The notes: generated from the sequence alone by a model not told the origin. Shown: positions 1 to 8,074, numbered from the stretch's first letter. The stretch is 64,000 bases of DNA from Lentzea guizhouensis (GCF_001701025.1 NZ_CP016793.1:5766001-5830000); one strand, 5' to 3'. Numbers and translations are program-made.

Positions 1-29
1 AGGGCTGTCAGTCAGAGGCTGACAGCCCT
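1..29. terminator. Strong hairpin, probable terminator
   Basis: An 11-base perfect inverted repeat (positions 1-11 and 19-29, arm AGGGCTGTCAG) encloses a 7-base loop. It lies downstream of the leftward secreted-protein gene at 112-474 and would end that transcript. Any T-run on the leftward strand would lie outside the window, so terminator type cannot be confirmed. Confidence 0.6.
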
Positions 30-111
30 ACTCAGTTGTTCTTGCGTCTCGTTGCGACTCGCAGCCGCGCTCCATTGGGCCGGAATTATCCGACCTCCCC
101 AATTGGTGCAA

Positions 112-474
112 TCAGAAGCAGACGCCGGTGTAAGCGAGCGAGGAGGCCAGGAGGTAGCCGTACCCCAAGTGCGTGTTGTACTGGTCGTAGAGGTTGCCCG
201 GGTACCAGGTCCCCGAGGCGCTGGGAACGTTGAACTTGTCGCCGGTGATGCCGTACGCGATCACCGCCCCGCCGGGGCTGCTGCGGAGGTCGGCGTTCCT
301 CGTCAGCACGTACTGGCGCGTGCACTGAATGCCCACACCGCCCTTGCTCGCCTCGACGGAACTGGCAGCCGTCGCCACACCGCCGGACACAGTCAGGCCA
401 GCGCCCAGTGCGAGCGCAGTGACAGCGATTCCGATTTTACCCATTAGCCCACTTCCATTCGAATTCGTGCGCAT
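112..474 (-). CDS. Small secreted protein, SH3-like fold possible
   Basis: A 120-residue protein with an N-terminal export signal: a basic start, a hydrophobic stretch (GKIGIAVTALALGAG) and an Ala-rich cleavage region near ATAA. The mature part is about 85 residues. It has two cysteines and a pattern (LTRNADLRSSPGG, then YGYLLASSL near the end) like bacterial SH3-type cell-wall or matrix-binding domains, but I cannot assign a family firmly. I chose the ATG at 474 because GGAACGG precedes it; the in-frame GTG at 498 has no ribosome site. The gene stands alone with a hairpin at its 3' end. Role unknown, probably extracellular. Confidence 0.7.
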   Translation of the reverse strand: MRTNSNGSGLMGKIGIAVTALALGAGLTVSGGVATAASSVEASKGGVGIQCTRQYVLTRNADLRSSPGGAVIAYGITGDKFNVPSASGTWYPGNLYDQYNTHLGYGYLLASSLAYTGVCF

Positions 475-498
475 CCGTTCCAGCGAACGAAAAGCCAC

Positions 499-839
499 GT
501 TAAGGCGACTGCGGCTGCGAAGCAGTCAGCCATCAGTGTATTCAGGCACTACTTTCTGTAGCAATGCAACATGAGGATGGCTCGGTCTATTCCAGACGAA
601 TTAGTATTTAACATTAACTGAGCGGTAGGATTCGGAGGAGGACGAAGTCTGCCATCTCGGAATAACGAAGAACCGCGATCAAGCGTGTTTGATTGGTGAT
701 GGTGGGATCGTTCTCAGGATGTCGACATCTTCGGGAAGCCCAGATTTCCTGTGTTCAGCTGAACCCGGGACCAGTCCCGGGTCCGCGTGTTGGAATACCA
801 GGCGTGACCCCGCTCGAGCTCGCCGCCTGGACGTGGAAG
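499..839. other. Intergenic region, relatively AT-rich first half
   Basis: Divergent spacer between the secreted-protein gene and the acyltransferase. The stretch around 590-640 (with TTAGTATTTAACATTAACTG) is unusually AT-rich for this genome and is the likely promoter area. A perfect palindrome occurs at 763-782. I see no convincing gene here. An in-frame extension of the acyltransferase reading frame into this stretch has no conserved look. Confidence 0.5.
763..782. promoter_or_regulatory. Perfect 9+2+9 palindrome upstream of plsC-like gene
   Basis: ACCCGGGAC and GTCCCGGGT flank a CA spacer, a perfect inverted repeat about 58 bases before the chosen acyltransferase start. It could be an operator, or a short hairpin in the leader RNA. 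There is no T-run, so a terminator is less likely. Confidence 0.45.
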
Positions 840-1529
840 ATGCCACGACGAGGCAGAGGTTTCTGGTTCTCCCTGGCCATCGACGTCCTCTGGCCGGTCG
901 TCGTGGTGTTCGTCCGCCTGCGCGTGCGCGGCCGCCAGCACGTGCCCGGCACCGGTGGCGTGATCCTCGCGTTCAACCACCTGTCCAACTCGGACACGGT
1001 CGCCGCCGTCGTGTTCGCGCTGATGTCGAACCGCGTGCCGCGCATCCTCGCGAAGGCCTCGCTGTGGCGCATGCCGGTGTTCGGCCGGGTCATGCGCTCC
1101 GGCGGCCACATCCCGGTCGAACGCGGCACGGTCAAGGCGGCGGACGCGCTGAAGCCCGCCGTGGAGGCCCTGCGGGCGGGGGAGTGCGTGATGGTGTTCC
1201 CCGAGGGCACCTTCACCGACGACCCCGGGAACTGGCCGATGAAGGGCAAGTCCGGCGTCGCGCGGATGGCCCTGGAAAGCCGCGTCCCGGTGGTCCCGGT
1301 CGCCGAGTGGGGCACCCAGGACCTGCTGCCCAGGGGCACTGTGCTGCCCCGGTTGTGGCCGCGCAAGAGGGTCGAGGTGGTGGCGGGTGCGCCGGTGGAC
1401 CTGTCCGACCTCTACGACCGCGAACTGACCGCTGCCGTGCTCGACGAGGCGACTTCGCGGGTCATGGACGCGATTACGACCATGCTGACGGGCATACGTT
1501 CCGAGCAGGCGGGTAGCCGCAAGGTATGA
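840..1529 (+). CDS. 1-acyl-sn-glycerol-3-phosphate acyltransferase family (PlsC-like)
   Basis: A 229-residue membrane-associated acyltransferase expected to move an acyl group from acyl-ACP or acyl-CoA to lysophosphatidate or a related lysolipid. The catalytic H-x4-D motif is NHLSNSD (His47, Asp52), and the FPEGT phosphate-binding motif follows about 75 residues later. A hydrophobic stretch (residues 12-26) could anchor the N-terminus. I chose ATG 840 because family members usually begin with MPRR-GFW. GTG 804 is an alternative, and the region before it carries a palindrome. The stop overlaps the next small ORF (ATGA), which suggests coupling. The exact substrate is unknown. Confidence 0.85.
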   Translation: MPRRGRGFWFSLAIDVLWPVVVVFVRLRVRGRQHVPGTGGVILAFNHLSNSDTVAAVVFALMSNRVPRILAKASLWRMPVFGRVMRSGGHIPVERGTVKAADALKPAVEALRAGECVMVFPEGTFTDDPGNWPMKGKSGVARMALESRVPVVPVAEWGTQDLLPRGTVLPRLWPRKRVEVVAGAPVDLSDLYDRELTAAVLDEATSRVMDAITTMLTGIRSEQAGSRKV

Positions 1530-1660
1530 CTCTGCCCAAGGACACAATCAGGCCCGGCGGCGACGGCTTATGGGCGCCCGTGATCCCGGAACCGCGCGAG
1601 GAGCAGCAGTGGGTCGTGCAGGCTGACGACGACCCGTTGATCGTGCTGAGCGTCGACTGA
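1526..1660 (+). CDS. Small ORF (44 aa) with a TTA codon, coupled to the acyltransferase
   Basis: ATG 1526 overlaps the acyltransferase stop (ATGA), so it would be translated by coupling. The 44-residue product begins MTLPKDTIRPGGDGLW, has an acidic run near the end and finishes LIVLSVD. No signal peptide or membrane segment is visible and I recognise no family. Codon 15 is TTA (1568-1570), a very rare codon in such genomes. In streptomycetes, TTA codons depend on the bldA tRNA and often mark developmentally timed genes; applying that here is inference. Coding status rests on the overlap and a plausible amino-acid mix only. Confidence 0.45.
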   Translation: MTLPKDTIRPGGDGLWAPVIPEPREEQQWVVQADDDPLIVLSVD

Positions 1661-1715
1661 CCGTCTGGACGGTGCCCTGTGGGTCCGCGACAGCTGCTCG
1701 GGCCCGCAGGACACC

Positions 1716-1751
1716 GTCTAGACGCACTAGACGCGTCTAGCTACGCTAGAC
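1716..1751. promoter_or_regulatory. Four phased CTAG motifs before the HTH/zinc-finger gene
   Basis: CTAG occurs at 1718, 1727, 1737 and 1746, with spacings of 9, 10 and 9 bases, within variants of GTCTAGAC. CTAG is normally scarce in high-GC actinobacterial DNA. One-turn spacing would place all four on the same face of the helix. The last motif ends only a few bases before the GTG at 1755, so the array probably overlaps the promoter or start of that DNA-binding protein. Autoregulation is inference. Confidence 0.55.
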
Positions 1752-1754
1752 AGC

Positions 1755-2195
1755 GTGACCCTGGACGAGGAGCTGCTCACCGCCGCCCGCAAGGCCGGCG
1801 CCGGCGCGGCCGCGGCCCAGTCCCAGGCCGACATCGCCAAGGCGGTGTACCACCACACCGTGCTGCGGCTGCACCGCGCCGGTGGCTCCATGCGGGAGAT
1901 CGCCGAGGCGCTGAAGATGAGCCACCAGCGCGTCCACCAGATCGTCGAGCAGTCCAAGCGCGTGGAGCGGTGCTGGTTCTGTGGGCGCGGGGCCGACCAC
2001 GTGGCCGAGCTGATGGCGGGGCCCGCCGCGCTGATCTGCGACGGCTGCGTCGCCGCGGCGGAGGTGGCGGGGGAGGGCACGTGCTCGTTCTGCGGTGAGA
2101 CCAAGGCGGTGCACGAAGGTGCCGAGGCCCGGATCTGCCGCTCGTGCCTGGACTTCAGCGCGGCCGTGATCAGCGCGGCAGCTTCACCACGGTGA
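1755..2195 (+). CDS. HTH protein with two C4 zinc-finger-like motifs
   Basis: A 146-residue protein. Residues 42-66 form a helix-turn-helix ([19 protein letters not shown]) of the sigma-region-4 or MarR-like type. It is followed by two Cys-rich units, CWFCGRGAD...ICDGC and CSFCGET...ICRSC, resembling the N-terminal C4 zinc finger of ClpX. The first 35 residues are Ala-rich and probably helical. Zinc binding by the eight cysteines is a family-based expectation. The GTG start follows the phased CTAG cluster directly, so it may be a self-regulating repressor with a very short or leaderless transcript. Its 3' end overlaps the convergent receiver gene by 26 bases. Confidence 0.75.
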   Translation: MTLDEELLTAARKAGAGAAAAQSQADIAKAVYHHTVLRLHRAGGSMREIAEALKMSHQRVHQIVEQSKRVERCWFCGRGADHVAELMAGPAALICDGCVAAAEVAGEGTCSFCGETKAVHEGAEARICRSCLDFSAAVISAAASPR

Positions 2196-2610
2196 CGAAG
2201 AAGTCGTCGATCTGCCGCACCACCTCGATGAACCGGTCGAAGTCCACCGGCTTCGTCACGTAGGCGTTGGCGTACAGGCTGTAGCTGCGCAGGACGTCCT
2301 CCTCCGCCTCCGACGTCGTCAGCACCACGACCGGGATGGACCGCAGCTCGGCGTCCGCCTTGACCTCGGCCAGCACCTCACGGCCGTCCTTGCGGGGCAG
2401 GTTGAGGTCCAGCAGGATCAGGCCCGGCCGGGGCGCGTCCGCGTACTTGCCCTCGCGGCGCAGGAACTCCAGCGCCTCCACGCCGTCCTTCACCACGTGC
2501 AGCTGGTTGCGGATCTTGTGGTGTTCGAACGCCTCCTGCGTCATCAGCGCGTCGCCGGGGTCGTCCTCGACCAGCAGGACGTCGATCACGGACAGCGGTG
2601 CCTCGTTCAT
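2170..2610 (-). CDS. Single-domain response regulator (Rcp1-type receiver)
   Basis: A 146-residue receiver domain without an output domain. Visible landmarks are the acidic pair in [10 protein letters not shown], the phospho-acceptor Asp in [13 protein letters not shown], the switch Thr in [13 protein letters not shown] and the Lys in YVTKPVDF. This subtype ([11 protein letters not shown] start) typically pairs with phytochrome-like or CHASE3 kinases. Its ATG overlaps the stop of the upstream kinase gene (2607-2610), so it is the last gene of a three-gene leftward signalling operon. It probably relays phosphate from that kinase. Confidence 0.9.
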   Translation of the reverse strand: MNEAPLSVIDVLLVEDDPGDALMTQEAFEHHKIRNQLHVVKDGVEALEFLRREGKYADAPRPGLILLDLNLPRKDGREVLAEVKADAELRSIPVVVLTTSEAEEDVLRSYSLYANAYVTKPVDFDRFIEVVRQIDDFFVTVVKLPR

Positions 2611-4115
2611 GCGTTTGCTTCCTCAGGCTGGTCGTCGGCGGGCAGCGTGAACTCGAACCGCGTACCGGAGTCCACATCGGTCTTCAGCCAGATCGTGCCG
2701 CCGTGGTATTCGACGATCTTCCGGCACATCGCCAGCCCGATGCCCGTACCCGGATACGCGTCCTTCGGGTGCAGGCGCTGGAAGATGACGAAGATCCGGT
2801 CAGCGTACTCCGGCTCGATCCCGATGCCGTTGTCGTGCACCGAGAACTTCCACATGTCGCCGTCGCGCTCCGCCTCGATGTTGACGATCGGCGCGTCCTG
2901 GCCCTTGAACTTCAGCGCGTTGCTGATCAGGTTCTGGAACACGGCGCTGAGCAGGCTCGGCTCGCCGCGCACGGAGGGCAGGTCGCCGACCACGAGGGTC
3001 GCGTGCGTCTCCTCGATGCGCTCGGAGAAGCTGTCCACCAGGTGGTTCACGGTCTGGTTGAGATCGACGGCCGTGCGTTCGCGGGTGATCCGGCCGACCC
3101 TGGAGAACGCCAGCAGGTCGTTGATCAGGCCCTGCATCCGCTTGGCGCCGTCGACCGCGAAACCGATGTACTGGTCGGCGCGCTCGTCGAGCTGGCCGCC
3201 GTAGCGGCGTTGCAGCAGCTGGCAGAACGACGCCACCTTGCGCAGCGGTTCCTGCAGGTCGTGCGAGGCCACGTAGGCGAACTGCTCCAGCTCGGAGTTC
3301 GAGCGCTGCAGCTCGGTCTTGGCCGCGTCGAGGGTGGCGAGCTCCTGCACGATCCGGTGGCGCATGGTGTTGACGTCGTCGCCGAGCATCACCGTCTCGA
3401 GCGGGCCGTGCACGTCGATCTCGTGGTGGAAGTCGCCGGACGCGACCTGCCTGACCTGCTCGGCGAGGCTCGCGAGCGGGCCGATCAGCAGGCGGTGCAG
3501 CAGTGCCGACAGGCCGCCGATCACCGCGACCAGCAGCACGCCCATGCCGATGACCAGCCACAACACCAGGCTCGCCGCGCGGTCGAGCTCGTCGCGGGCG
3601 GCCTGGCTGAGCTCACCGATGTCGGTCTGCAGCCCGGCCACCTCGGCGCGCAGCTGGTCGAAGATCACCCTGCCGCGGTCGGTGTCCTGCGGGGGAGCCA
3701 GCGCCGGGCCGGAGTGGCGGATGTTCGCGATCGTGAGCTCGGCGTACTCCTCCCGCCACTGCCGCGCCAGCGACTCGATGCGCCCCACCCGGCCGTTCAG
3801 GTCGCCGACGTGCCCGCGCACGGCGTCCGCGGCCCTGCGCTCGGCGCTCTGGCCGTCGCTGTACGGCGTGAGGAACGACAGCTCACCGGTCAGCACGTAG
3901 CCGCGCAGGCCGGTCTCCTGGTCCAGCAGTGATCGGTTGAGGTCCTTCGCCTCGCGGGCGGCCGGCTCGATCGCGCCGACGGCACGCTCGCGGGCGGAAC
4001 CGAGCGAGTCGAGGGCGATCACCGTCGAGGAGATCGCGACAGCGGTCATCACCAGCAGGACCGTGACGATGATGACCAGCATCCTGCTGGCCGGCACCCG
4101 GTCGGACAGTTTCAC
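2607..4115 (-). CDS. Sensor histidine kinase with CHASE3 domain
   Basis: A 502-residue membrane kinase. Order: a transmembrane helix near residues 10-32; an extracytoplasmic helical domain with CHASE3-like features ([13 protein letters not shown]); a second transmembrane helix ([19 protein letters not shown]); HAMP; a coiled-coil stretch; a HisKA box with the phospho-His in [16 protein letters not shown]; then an HATPase domain with the N box (NLISNALKF), HDNGIGIE and [11 protein letters not shown] 4115 overlaps the phosphatase stop by four bases and the kinase stop overlaps the receiver ATG. The three genes should therefore be co-translated as one phosphorelay. The signal sensed is unknown. 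Confidence 0.9.
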   Translation of the reverse strand: MKLSDRVPASRMLVIIVTVLLVMTAVAISSTVIALDSLGSARERAVGAIEPAAREAKDLNRSLLDQETGLRGYVLTGELSFLTPYSDGQSAERRAADAVRGHVGDLNGRVGRIESLARQWREEYAELTIANIRHSGPALAPPQDTDRGRVIFDQLRAEVAGLQTDIGELSQAARDELDRAASLVLWLVIGMGVLLVAVIGGLSALLHRLLIGPLASLAEQVRQVASGDFHHEIDVHGPLETVMLGDDVNTMRHRIVQELATLDAAKTELQRSNSELEQFAYVASHDLQEPLRKVASFCQLLQRRYGGQLDERADQYIGFAVDGAKRMQGLINDLLAFSRVGRITRERTAVDLNQTVNHLVDSFSERIEETHATLVVGDLPSVRGEPSLLSAVFQNLISNALKFKGQDAPIVNIEAERDGDMWKFSVHDNGIGIEPEYADRIFVIFQRLHPKDAYPGTGIGLAMCRKIVEYHGGTIWLKTDVDSGTRFEFTLPADDQPEEANA

Positions 4116-5260
4116 CTGGGGTCCTTCAGCAACAGCACGGCCATGTCGTCGTCCAGTTCCCCGCCGTTGAGCCGCGTAACCTCCGCGATCACCGGATCGA
4201 GCCACCCCGTGGTGTCGTGCTGCAGCTGGTCCTGCACGATCTCGCACAAGCGCTCGACGCCGAGCCGGTCGGTGTCGTCGGGCACCCGGCCCTCGATCAG
4301 CCCGTCGGTGTAGCAGACGAGCGACCAGCCGGGCTGGAGCGGCACGTCCACGCCGGTCCACGCGTAGTCGGGCAGCACGCCGAGCGGCACCCCGATCTTC
4401 GACTGCGGCAGGTCCACGATCTGCTCGCCCACGACCAGCAACGGCTCGGGGTGCCCGGCCAGGAAGTAGCGGGCGGACCGCCGGTCCGGTGCCACGGTCA
4501 CCATGCACGCCGTGGTGAAGATGCCCTCGCCGTGCCGTTCCGCGACCAGGACCTGGTCGAGCGTGCGCAGCACCTTCTCCGGCGGCGCGCCGGCCAGCAC
4601 CAGCGCACGCCACGCGATCCGCAGGCAGACGCCCAGCGCGGCCTCGTCGGGCCCGTGGCCGCAGACGTCGCCGATGATCGCGTGCACCGTGCCGTCCGGC
4701 AGGCCGACCGCGTCGTAGAAGTCGCCGCCGAGCAGCATCCGCTGGCCACCGGGCTGGTAGCGGACCTCCAGGTCCAGGTCGGAGCCCTTGAGCAGCGGGG
4801 GAGGGAGCAGGCCGCGTTCCAGCCGGGACCGCTCCTGGGCGACCAGGGTGGCCTCGCGCAGCTTGCGCTGGGCGTCGTCGGCCCTGCGCCGCTCGACCGC
4901 GTACCGCACACCGCGCAGCAGCAGCTCGCCGTCGACCTGGCCCTTGACGAGGTAGTCCTCGGCACCCGCGGCGACCGCGTCGATGCCCTCGCGTTCGTCG
5001 TCCAGACCGGTGAGCACCAGGATCGCGGGGGCGCCCGGTTTCTTCAGCAGCCGGTGCAGGCCGTCCGAGCCCTGCGAGTCGGGCAGGCCGAGGTCGAGCA
5101 GCACGCACTCCGCGTCGGCGAGCAGGGTCTCCGCTTCCGCCAGCGTGCGGGCACGCGTGATGATGAAAGGCGCGTTCGCCTCGTCGAGGAGTGCCTCGAC
5201 GAGCAGCGCGTCGCCATCGTCGTCCTCGACCAGGAGGACGCGCACGGTCTTGGTTCGCAT
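4112..5260 (-). CDS. Receiver-linked PP2C (RsbU/SpoIIE-type) phosphatase
   Basis: A protein of about 382 residues. An N-terminal receiver (LLVEDDDGDALLVE; acceptor Asp in CVLLDLGLPDS; switch TGLDDER) is followed by a coiled-coil linker and a SpoIIE/RsbU-type Mn-dependent phosphatase domain with GGDFYDA, GDVCGHGPDEA and DDDMAVLLL metal-binding motifs. Such proteins dephosphorylate anti-anti-sigma factors in partner-switching; no such target is visible nearby. I chose the ATG at 5260 (MRTKTVRVLLVEDD) as the natural receiver start; an ATG at 5281 adds seven residues. First gene of the operon, divergent from the GNAT. Confidence 0.88.
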   Translation of the reverse strand: MRTKTVRVLLVEDDDGDALLVEALLDEANAPFIITRARTLAEAETLLADAECVLLDLGLPDSQGSDGLHRLLKKPGAPAILVLTGLDDEREGIDAVAAGAEDYLVKGQVDGELLLRGVRYAVERRRADDAQRKLREATLVAQERSRLERGLLPPPLLKGSDLDLEVRYQPGGQRMLLGGDFYDAVGLPDGTVHAIIGDVCGHGPDEAALGVCLRIAWRALVLAGAPPEKVLRTLDQVLVAERHGEGIFTTACMVTVAPDRRSARYFLAGHPEPLLVVGEQIVDLPQSKIGVPLGVLPDYAWTGVDVPLQPGWSLVCYTDGLIEGRVPDDTDRLGVERLCEIVQDQLQHDTTGWLDPVIAEVTRLNGGELDDDMAVLLLKDPR

Positions 5261-5313
5261 CGCGTCGGACTTTAACGTCATTCGGCTGCGAGGTCGGTGT
5301 CCGACCTACCAGG

Positions 5314-5811
5314 ATGGCTGGCGTGTTGATCCGCCTCGCCCAACCAGCCGAACTGCCGTACCTCCAGGAGATCGAAGTCGCCTCCGGCGAACCGTTCCGG
5401 GACGTGGGCATGCCCGAGATCGCCGACGACGCCCCGATGACGCTGGAAGCGCTGGCAGAGCACGAGGTCTGGGTCGCGGTGGGTGCCCAGGGGGTGCCCG
5501 TCGCGTTCATCGCGGTCGGTGCCGTGGACGGTGTGACGCACGTCCACCAGGTCAGCGTGCACCCGTCGTGCGCGCGGCAGGGAATCGGCGCGGCGCTGAT
5601 CGAGCACGTGACGCCGGCCGGCGGCAGCGTGACGTTGACCACGTTCCGGGACGTGCCCTGGAACGCCCCCTACTACGAGCGCCTCGGGTTCCGCGAGGTC
5701 ACCGACCCCTCACCGGGCCTCGCCGGGATCATGCGCGAGGAGGCCTCACGGGGCCTCGATCCCGCGCGCAGGGTCGCGATGGTCCTTCTCCCAGCGCAGG
5801 AACGTGCCTGA
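5314..5811 (+). CDS. GNAT family N-acetyltransferase
   Basis: A 165-residue GCN5-related acetyltransferase. The acetyl-CoA pyrophosphate-binding loop is VSVHPSCARQGIGAALIEH, with the R/Q-x-x-G-x-G/A signature, and the late PYYERLGF motif is typical. The acceptor is unknown. ATG 5314 has no spaced ribosome site; GTG 5323 (VLIRLAQPAE), with AGGA upstream, is an equally good start. The 3' end runs 66 bases into the convergent YkvA-like gene, so the two C-terminal tails share DNA. Confidence 0.85.
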   Translation: MAGVLIRLAQPAELPYLQEIEVASGEPFRDVGMPEIADDAPMTLEALAEHEVWVAVGAQGVPVAFIAVGAVDGVTHVHQVSVHPSCARQGIGAALIEHVTPAGGSVTLTTFRDVPWNAPYYERLGFREVTDPSPGLAGIMREEASRGLDPARRVAMVLLPAQERA

Positions 5812-6216
5812 TGCCACCGACAGGCTGCTGAGCAGCCACACCAGCACACCCGCGTCGTCGGTGACACCGATCACCGGCAGCAGCTCCGGCACGATGTCGA
5901 TCGGCGACACCAGGTACACCAGCGCCACCGCCCACATGGCGAGCTGGTTGCGGGGCAGCTGCGGGTACTTGCCGCTGCGCCACGCCTTCCACAACCGCGG
6001 GAGGGCCTTGGCGCGGGTGATCGGGTTGCCGATCGGCCCCGGCACACCCCTGGCGCGTTTGCGGCGGTAGCGCACCACGCCCACCGCCGCGGCCACGAGG
6101 CCCAGGGCGATCATCACCCAGCCGACGGGGGTCGGGCTGAGGCCACCGAGCGGCGCGTCGCGCAGCAGGAGGATCAGCAGGCCGGACAGGGAGACGAACG
6201 CTCCGAAGACGATCAT
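5746..6216 (-). CDS. YkvA/DUF1232-family membrane protein
   Basis: A 156-residue membrane protein. Two hydrophobic helices lie near the N-terminus (residues 1-20 and 28-48), followed by a basic stretch. The DUF1232 signature LVYLVSPIDIVPELLPVIG and TDDAGVL are in the C-terminal third. Family function is not established. The ATG is two bases after the stop of the upstream hypothetical gene (6219-6635), so the pair forms one leftward unit. Confidence 0.8.
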   Translation of the reverse strand: MIVFGAFVSLSGLLILLLRDAPLGGLSPTPVGWVMIALGLVAAAVGVVRYRRKRARGVPGPIGNPITRAKALPRLWKAWRSGKYPQLPRNQLAMWAVALVYLVSPIDIVPELLPVIGVTDDAGVLVWLLSSLSVASGTFLRWEKDHRDPARGIEAP

Positions 6217-6218
6217 CG

Positions 6219-6635
6219 CTAACTCGGCTCCTGGAACAGCATCGTCGGGATGACCTTGGGTGGTTGCTTCTGCGGTTCCGGCTGCGCGAAGTCGAGCACC
6301 CGGTCCGGTGCCTCGTCCTCCGCCGCCGCGGGAACCTCCTTCGCCACGGGCTTGCGCGCGGTCCTCACCGGAGCCGGCGTGGTGACGTCGAGTGCCTGCC
6401 TGGCCTTGGAGATCCAGACCTTCTGCATCGCCTCGTCCTTGCTGCCGGCCGCGGAGGCCGCGAGTCCGGAGAGGACACCGCGGATGCGCGCGACCAGTGC
6501 GGGGTGCCGCCGGACCGCCTGCCACACCGCGTGATCACCCGGCAACCGGGCGGAGACGAGCTTCGCGACCTGCGCGCGCAGCTCCTGTGTGGACAGTTCG
6601 GGCCAACGTTCGACCGCGGACGGGCCAATCGCCAC
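6219..6635 (-). CDS. Hypothetical protein, Ala/Pro-rich C-terminal half
   Basis: A 138-residue protein of unknown function. The first 75 residues look folded and helical (ERWPELSTQELRAQVAKLV, and RHPALVARIRGVLSG). The rest is a low-complexity Ala/Pro/Glu stretch that may be disordered and ends PTMLFQEPS. I chose GTG 6635 because GAGAGG sits nine bases upstream; longer in-frame versions would run into the terminator at 6664-6700. It is co-transcribed with the YkvA-like gene. No membrane segment or catalytic motif is visible. Confidence 0.65.
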   Translation of the reverse strand: MAIGPSAVERWPELSTQELRAQVAKLVSARLPGDHAVWQAVRRHPALVARIRGVLSGLAASAAGSKDEAMQKVWISKARQALDVTTPAPVRTARKPVAKEVPAAAEDEAPDRVLDFAQPEPQKQPPKVIPTMLFQEPS

Positions 6636-6663
6636 GTGGACAGCCTCTCGACAGAAACGACAA

Positions 6664-6700
6664 CTGCCCCCACAGGATCTCACGGATCCGGTGGGGGCAG
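6664..6700 (-). terminator. Terminator of the sigma/anti-sigma operon
   Basis: CTGCCCCCAC (6664-6673) pairs perfectly with GTGGGGGCAG (6691-6700), and an inner GGATC/GATCC pair extends the stem around an A-G mismatch. It lies 23 bases past the anti-sigma stop and before the next leftward gene, so it separates the two units. Confidence 0.7.
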
Positions 6701-6722
6701 GTGGTCTGGGCGCCGCGAGGTG

Positions 6723-7430
6723 TCAGGAGGCGACGACCTCGAGCAGCGTCTTGCCGTTCTCGTCGTGGATCCGGAACGAGGCGATCTCGTGCCAGCGCAT
6801 GGCCACGTTCGCCTGCAGGCGGATCGTCTTCTTGTCGCCCGCCACGGGTTCCGGTGCGAACCAGGAGGTGACCTGGGCGACGCGACCGGCGCCGCCGACC
6901 GCGACGAGCGAACCCTTCGAGGGCCCGGACATGCCGCTGACCTCGATGTCCATCGACGTGCCCCAGGGCTCGTCGGACGCGGTGATCTTGGTGAAGACGC
7001 CGCTGTTCGGGTCCTGCTGCTGCACCTGCATCGACGAGTCGGTGGAGTTGTTCGCCACCCTCGTCTGGGAGGTCGACGTGCTGGGGTTCTGCGTACCGCC
7101 GGCCTGGTTCGAGCCGTTGTCGTTGCCACCCACCACCAGCGTCGTGACCACGGCGGTCACGGCGATGACACCGGCGGCCGCAGCGGCGACGCCCTGGGCG
7201 ACGAACCACCGCCTGCGCCTGCGCCTGGCGGCGACCGCGTCCAGCATCACGCGCACCGACTTGCCGTCCGGGCGTTCCGGAGCTGTTCCGCGCAGCATCC
7301 CGCCCGCGTCGGCCTCGTCGATGAGGTCCGGCACCACCGCGAAGTCGCGCAGGTCAAGAGCGCACCGCCGACATTCGGTCAGGTGGTTCTCGAACGCCTC
7401 CACCTCATCGGCATCGAGGATGCCGAGCAC
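6723..7430 (-). CDS. Zinc-type anti-sigma factor (RslA-like)
   Basis: A transmembrane anti-sigma factor that should hold the adjacent ECF sigma factor at the membrane. The zinc motif H-x3-C-x2-C is ENHLTECRRC, and one membrane helix lies near residues 83-105 (AAAAAGVIAVTAVVTTLVVGG). An extracytoplasmic domain of about 115 residues follows. The only standard start in this frame is GTG 7430. However, the DNA just before it encodes DHLDVAAY, a conserved-looking family N-terminus containing another zinc-ligand-type His. No ATG, GTG or TTG occurs between the TGA at 7557 and 7430, so the N-terminus is unresolved (frameshift, error or fusion with sigma). Confidence 0.82.
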   Translation of the reverse strand: MLGILDADEVEAFENHLTECRRCALDLRDFAVVPDLIDEADAGGMLRGTAPERPDGKSVRVMLDAVAARRRRRRWFVAQGVAAAAAGVIAVTAVVTTLVVGGNDNGSNQAGGTQNPSTSTSQTRVANNSTDSSMQVQQQDPNSGVFTKITASDEPWGTSMDIEVSGMSGPSKGSLVAVGGAGRVAQVTSWFAPEPVAGDKKTIRLQANVAMRWHEIASFRIHDENGKTLLEVVAS

Positions 7431-8020
7431 GTAGGCGGCGACGTCGAGGTGATCTGCGTCTCTCCCCGATCGTGCAACGCACGCCGCAACGCACGCAGCG
7501 CGTAGTACACCCTCGACTTGACCGTTCCCGGCGGCACACCCAGTGCCGCCGCGGCCTCACCGACGGTGCGGTCCCGCAGGTATGTCTCGAGAATAGCCTC
7601 CCGGTGCTCCTCGGAGAGACCGTTCATCGCCTCGGCGACGACGATCGCCGCGAGGGTGCGATCCTCTTCACCGCCAGAGGGCGACTCGTCCGAAGGGGTC
7701 AGTTCGAACTCCTGCGGACGGACGCTTCTCTTACGTCTGTCGTCAATGACCAACCGCCTTGCCACCGTGAACAACCACGACCGCAAGAGCACGGGGTCAC
7801 GCTCGAGTTTCTCGGCGTTGCGCCAAGCCCTGACCAGGGTTTCCTGCACGATGTCCTCGGCCCATTGACGATCATGGCCGGTCAGTCGCATGCAGTGTCC
7901 CAGCAGGGCGCTGCCGAACTCCTCGTACAGCCGACGGATCAACTCTTCTTCGAGAGACCCCGGTCTTGGTGATTGTTCGTCTAACTCACGTTGACGTCTA
8001 TGCCGCGCCACGGGGGACAT
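7379..8020 (-). CDS. ECF RNA polymerase sigma factor (SigL-like)
   Basis: A sigma-70-family factor of up to 213 residues with region 2 (AEDIVQETLVRAWR) and region 4 (GTVKSRVYYALRALRRAL). True homology probably ends about residue 185 (HDRGETQ); the last 28 residues are read from the overlapping anti-sigma N-terminal DNA. The acidic interdomain linker and the paired zinc anti-sigma factor resemble the mycobacterial SigL/RslA system. A promoter matching the SigL consensus faces the divergent lipoprotein gene, so that gene set is the likely regulon. Confidence 0.87.
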   Translation of the reverse strand: MSPVARHRRQRELDEQSPRPGSLEEELIRRLYEEFGSALLGHCMRLTGHDRQWAEDIVQETLVRAWRNAEKLERDPVLLRSWLFTVARRLVIDDRRKRSVRPQEFELTPSDESPSGGEEDRTLAAIVVAEAMNGLSEEHREAILETYLRDRTVGEAAAALGVPPGTVKSRVYYALRALRRALHDRGETQITSTSPPTCSASSMPMRWRRSRTT

Positions 8021-8074
8021 CCTTGCCCTATCAACCGTCTCAAGTCGAGAGGCAAATATTCCTCATGAAGTTCG

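Noticed and set aside
693..839. A 49-residue N-terminal extension of the PlsC-like protein
   Set aside because: It contains a perfect palindrome, lacks conserved residues and would precede the normal family start MPRRGRGFW.
2607..5642. A 1011-codon open frame covering the kinase and antisense/other-frame parts of the phosphatase
   Set aside because: Only 2607-4115 has kinase features. The rest is an out-of-frame reading of the phosphatase receiver gene, kept open by high GC.
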